From Maylandia zebra (taxonomy: Eukaryota > Chordata > Actinopteri > Cichliformes > Cichlidae): DNA of 64,000 bases. The stretch's first letter is position 1. Each line of letters starts with the position of its first letter. Shown in pieces: positions 62,451 through 64,000 of this stretch. A model generated the notes under the pieces. It made no database searches. It was not told the origin of the DNA and saw only the letters and a list, made by a program, of their open reading frames with translations. Location of the stretch: contig NC_135187.1 in NCBI RefSeq assembly GCF_041146795.1, positions 18,510,056 through 18,574,055 on the forward strand. The letters run 5' to 3'. The translations under genes were made by a program, and so were the position numbers.

Positions 62451-64000
62451 CTGTCACACCACCAGTGACCAGGTTGGGTTTTGGCCAGTAAAAAACATAT
62501 CTTGCAACCCATTAATGGACTCAAAGTTCTATTTTGTATGTCTCAAAATGAGTGACTCAATTGCAGGAGGGCTCAGCCGGACAACGTTTTCCTACAGGAA
62601 CAGAAGTTTTTTAAAAAAACAAACAAAAAAACAGATGAAACATCCCTGTTGACTAAAATTGATGAAGGTTTTTGGCACTTTTGGCTTCATTTTTCAGACC
62701 TGGATGCTATGTTCATCTTTTACACTGATGGTCTATGGTCTGACTGTAAAAATAAACCCAGCTATATAGAAGTCGAAGGGGAAAACAAATGTACTGCCTA
62801 CTTGATTTGTGATTTTGGGAAACAGTTCCCTGATGGGTTTATAGGTCAAATTGCTGGTTTAAAGTGGCATTCAGTACAACATGAAGTTCCAACTTTGATT
62901 TGACCACACGGTTTTAAAGGCACAAGCTGAAATCTGTGCTCTTTAGTGGAAATGTGCATGATTTACCGGTTATTATGAGGTAGCTTTGCATTTCATCTGG
63001 GCTCACCTTTATTAGAGCTGTCACCATAGTAACCTAAGCTGCTTGGATAATCTGCTCTCTCCTGGTTTAGACTATCAGAAAGTAAAATGCCTGCATTAAT
63101 GAACTCTGAAAAAACACAGAGCCACAATCTGAGATGATTCCAGGAGCCAGAGAAAGGGAGCCGGAAGTAGATCAGAATTAATAATTAACAAAAAGCGCCT
63201 TAAGCAATATTTGTTCTGGGGACCCTAACGTCATGCCTGTGTTCCTGCTTGCAGAAGTGAGATATGCACTGTATTCAGCCAGAAGCAACAGGTCATAAGG
63301 TGAAGATTTGGCCCAGTGAACAAACTGGAGGAAAGTTTGGATGAAAAACTTCTCACAGAATGAAGAATCCCTCCTCCTCAAACTACAACGAGTGTTTACA
63401 GTGTTTTTTAGACCATCTGTCCACTTTGCTATTTAACTAGCACTCCAAACAAATAGCAGGTGGCAAAAGGACCATCATACAAAAAGCTGCATTGGTTTTT
63501 GCATATAAACCCACTTTTCAGTTTTGCAGTGTTCCAGACAGTAAACCGTTTCCACTGAAGCTCTTAAGAACACGATGGAACATGGTTATTGAGTTTTTAA
63601 AGGCCCCAGTGGGATGATACAGCTTTACATCGGCAGAAAGACTGCACATTGTTCCTCACTGATGGCAGTGATAAGCGTAAGTAGTTAGAATTTTAGTAGT
63701 CTGCATTGTGCAGTGTTCTCTTGAAGCCCGTGCATAACAAACAATTACTCCAAACTATTTTGAACATATTAATTTATTTGTGCAGTTTATTATTCGTGAA
63801 AGAACTCAGATGTTGCTGCAAGGCAAATATTCATCAGAGTGTCTTATATATAGGTTGCAATCTGAGCACTAAAAAGAAAGGCGTCGCATAAATAGATTTT
63901 TACTTCACCCACAAAAATTAAGAATACTGGGGGACTTCTAACAAATACCTACACCTCATGTCCTTCACAATTTCATTTATTTCAACTGAAATGCAAAATG
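62450..64000. other. right-edge intergenic DNA
   Basis: No gene is supported. An 84-residue plus frame at 62649-62903 has no family resemblance that I recognise and probably lies in repeat-derived DNA. An X-box-like GTCACCATAGTAAC lies at 63020-63033. Confidence 0.45.

Noticed and set aside
62649..62903. 84-residue plus-strand frame at the right edge
   Set aside because: No recognisable domain, no splice context; probably repeat-derived.

Overview
The window reads as nuclear DNA of a ray-finned fish, probably a percomorph such as a cichlid. The basis is canonical GT-AG introns, vertebrate protein families, and many decayed fish-type transposons (several Tc1-like lineages, an hAT-type MITE, RTE- and L2-like LINE pieces). 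Species is not proven from sequence alone. Four protein-coding genes are supported. No rRNA, tRNA, CRISPR array, prokaryotic operon or provirus was seen.

Layout: (1) 1-16.4 kb, + strand: spire1, an actin nucleator, from exon 2 to its stop codon; exon 1 lies left of the window. Its 17 core exons join in frame to 659 codons, and one further symmetric 42-nt cassette is likely. (2) 16.4-20.4 kb: tail-to-tail intergenic DNA with a decayed Tc1-like element. (3) 20.4-22.4 kb, - strand: klhl38, complete in three coding exons (583 aa), a BTB-BACK-Kelch protein. (4) 22.4-29.8 kb: head-to-head intergenic DNA with an RTE-like LINE remnant and a roughly 160-bp tandem repeat split by an L2-like LINE. (5) 29.8-54.5 kb, + strand: fam91a1, complete in 24 coding exons (833 aa), a trans-Golgi vesicle-capture factor; its introns hold Tc1-like copies, an 818-bp hAT-type MITE and long C and TG runs. 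(6) 54.5-59.5 kb: fam91a1 3'UTR and the lratd2 upstream region. (7) 59.5-60.3 kb, + strand: lratd2 (274 aa, single coding exon). (8) 60.3-64 kb: lratd2 3' region and a decayed Tc1-like transposase.

The genes do not form a pathway; each is an independent locus. klhl38, fam91a1 and lratd2 correspond to a conserved block of human 8q24, whereas human SPIRE1 is on 18p, so the left edge is a different adjacency from human. I found no convincing undescribed biological system. The best leads are spire1 alternative cassettes and microexons, an LRAT-fold protein with Ser where the family's catalytic Cys sits, several perfect hairpins that look like template-switch products, and nested transposon insertions with readable target-site duplications.
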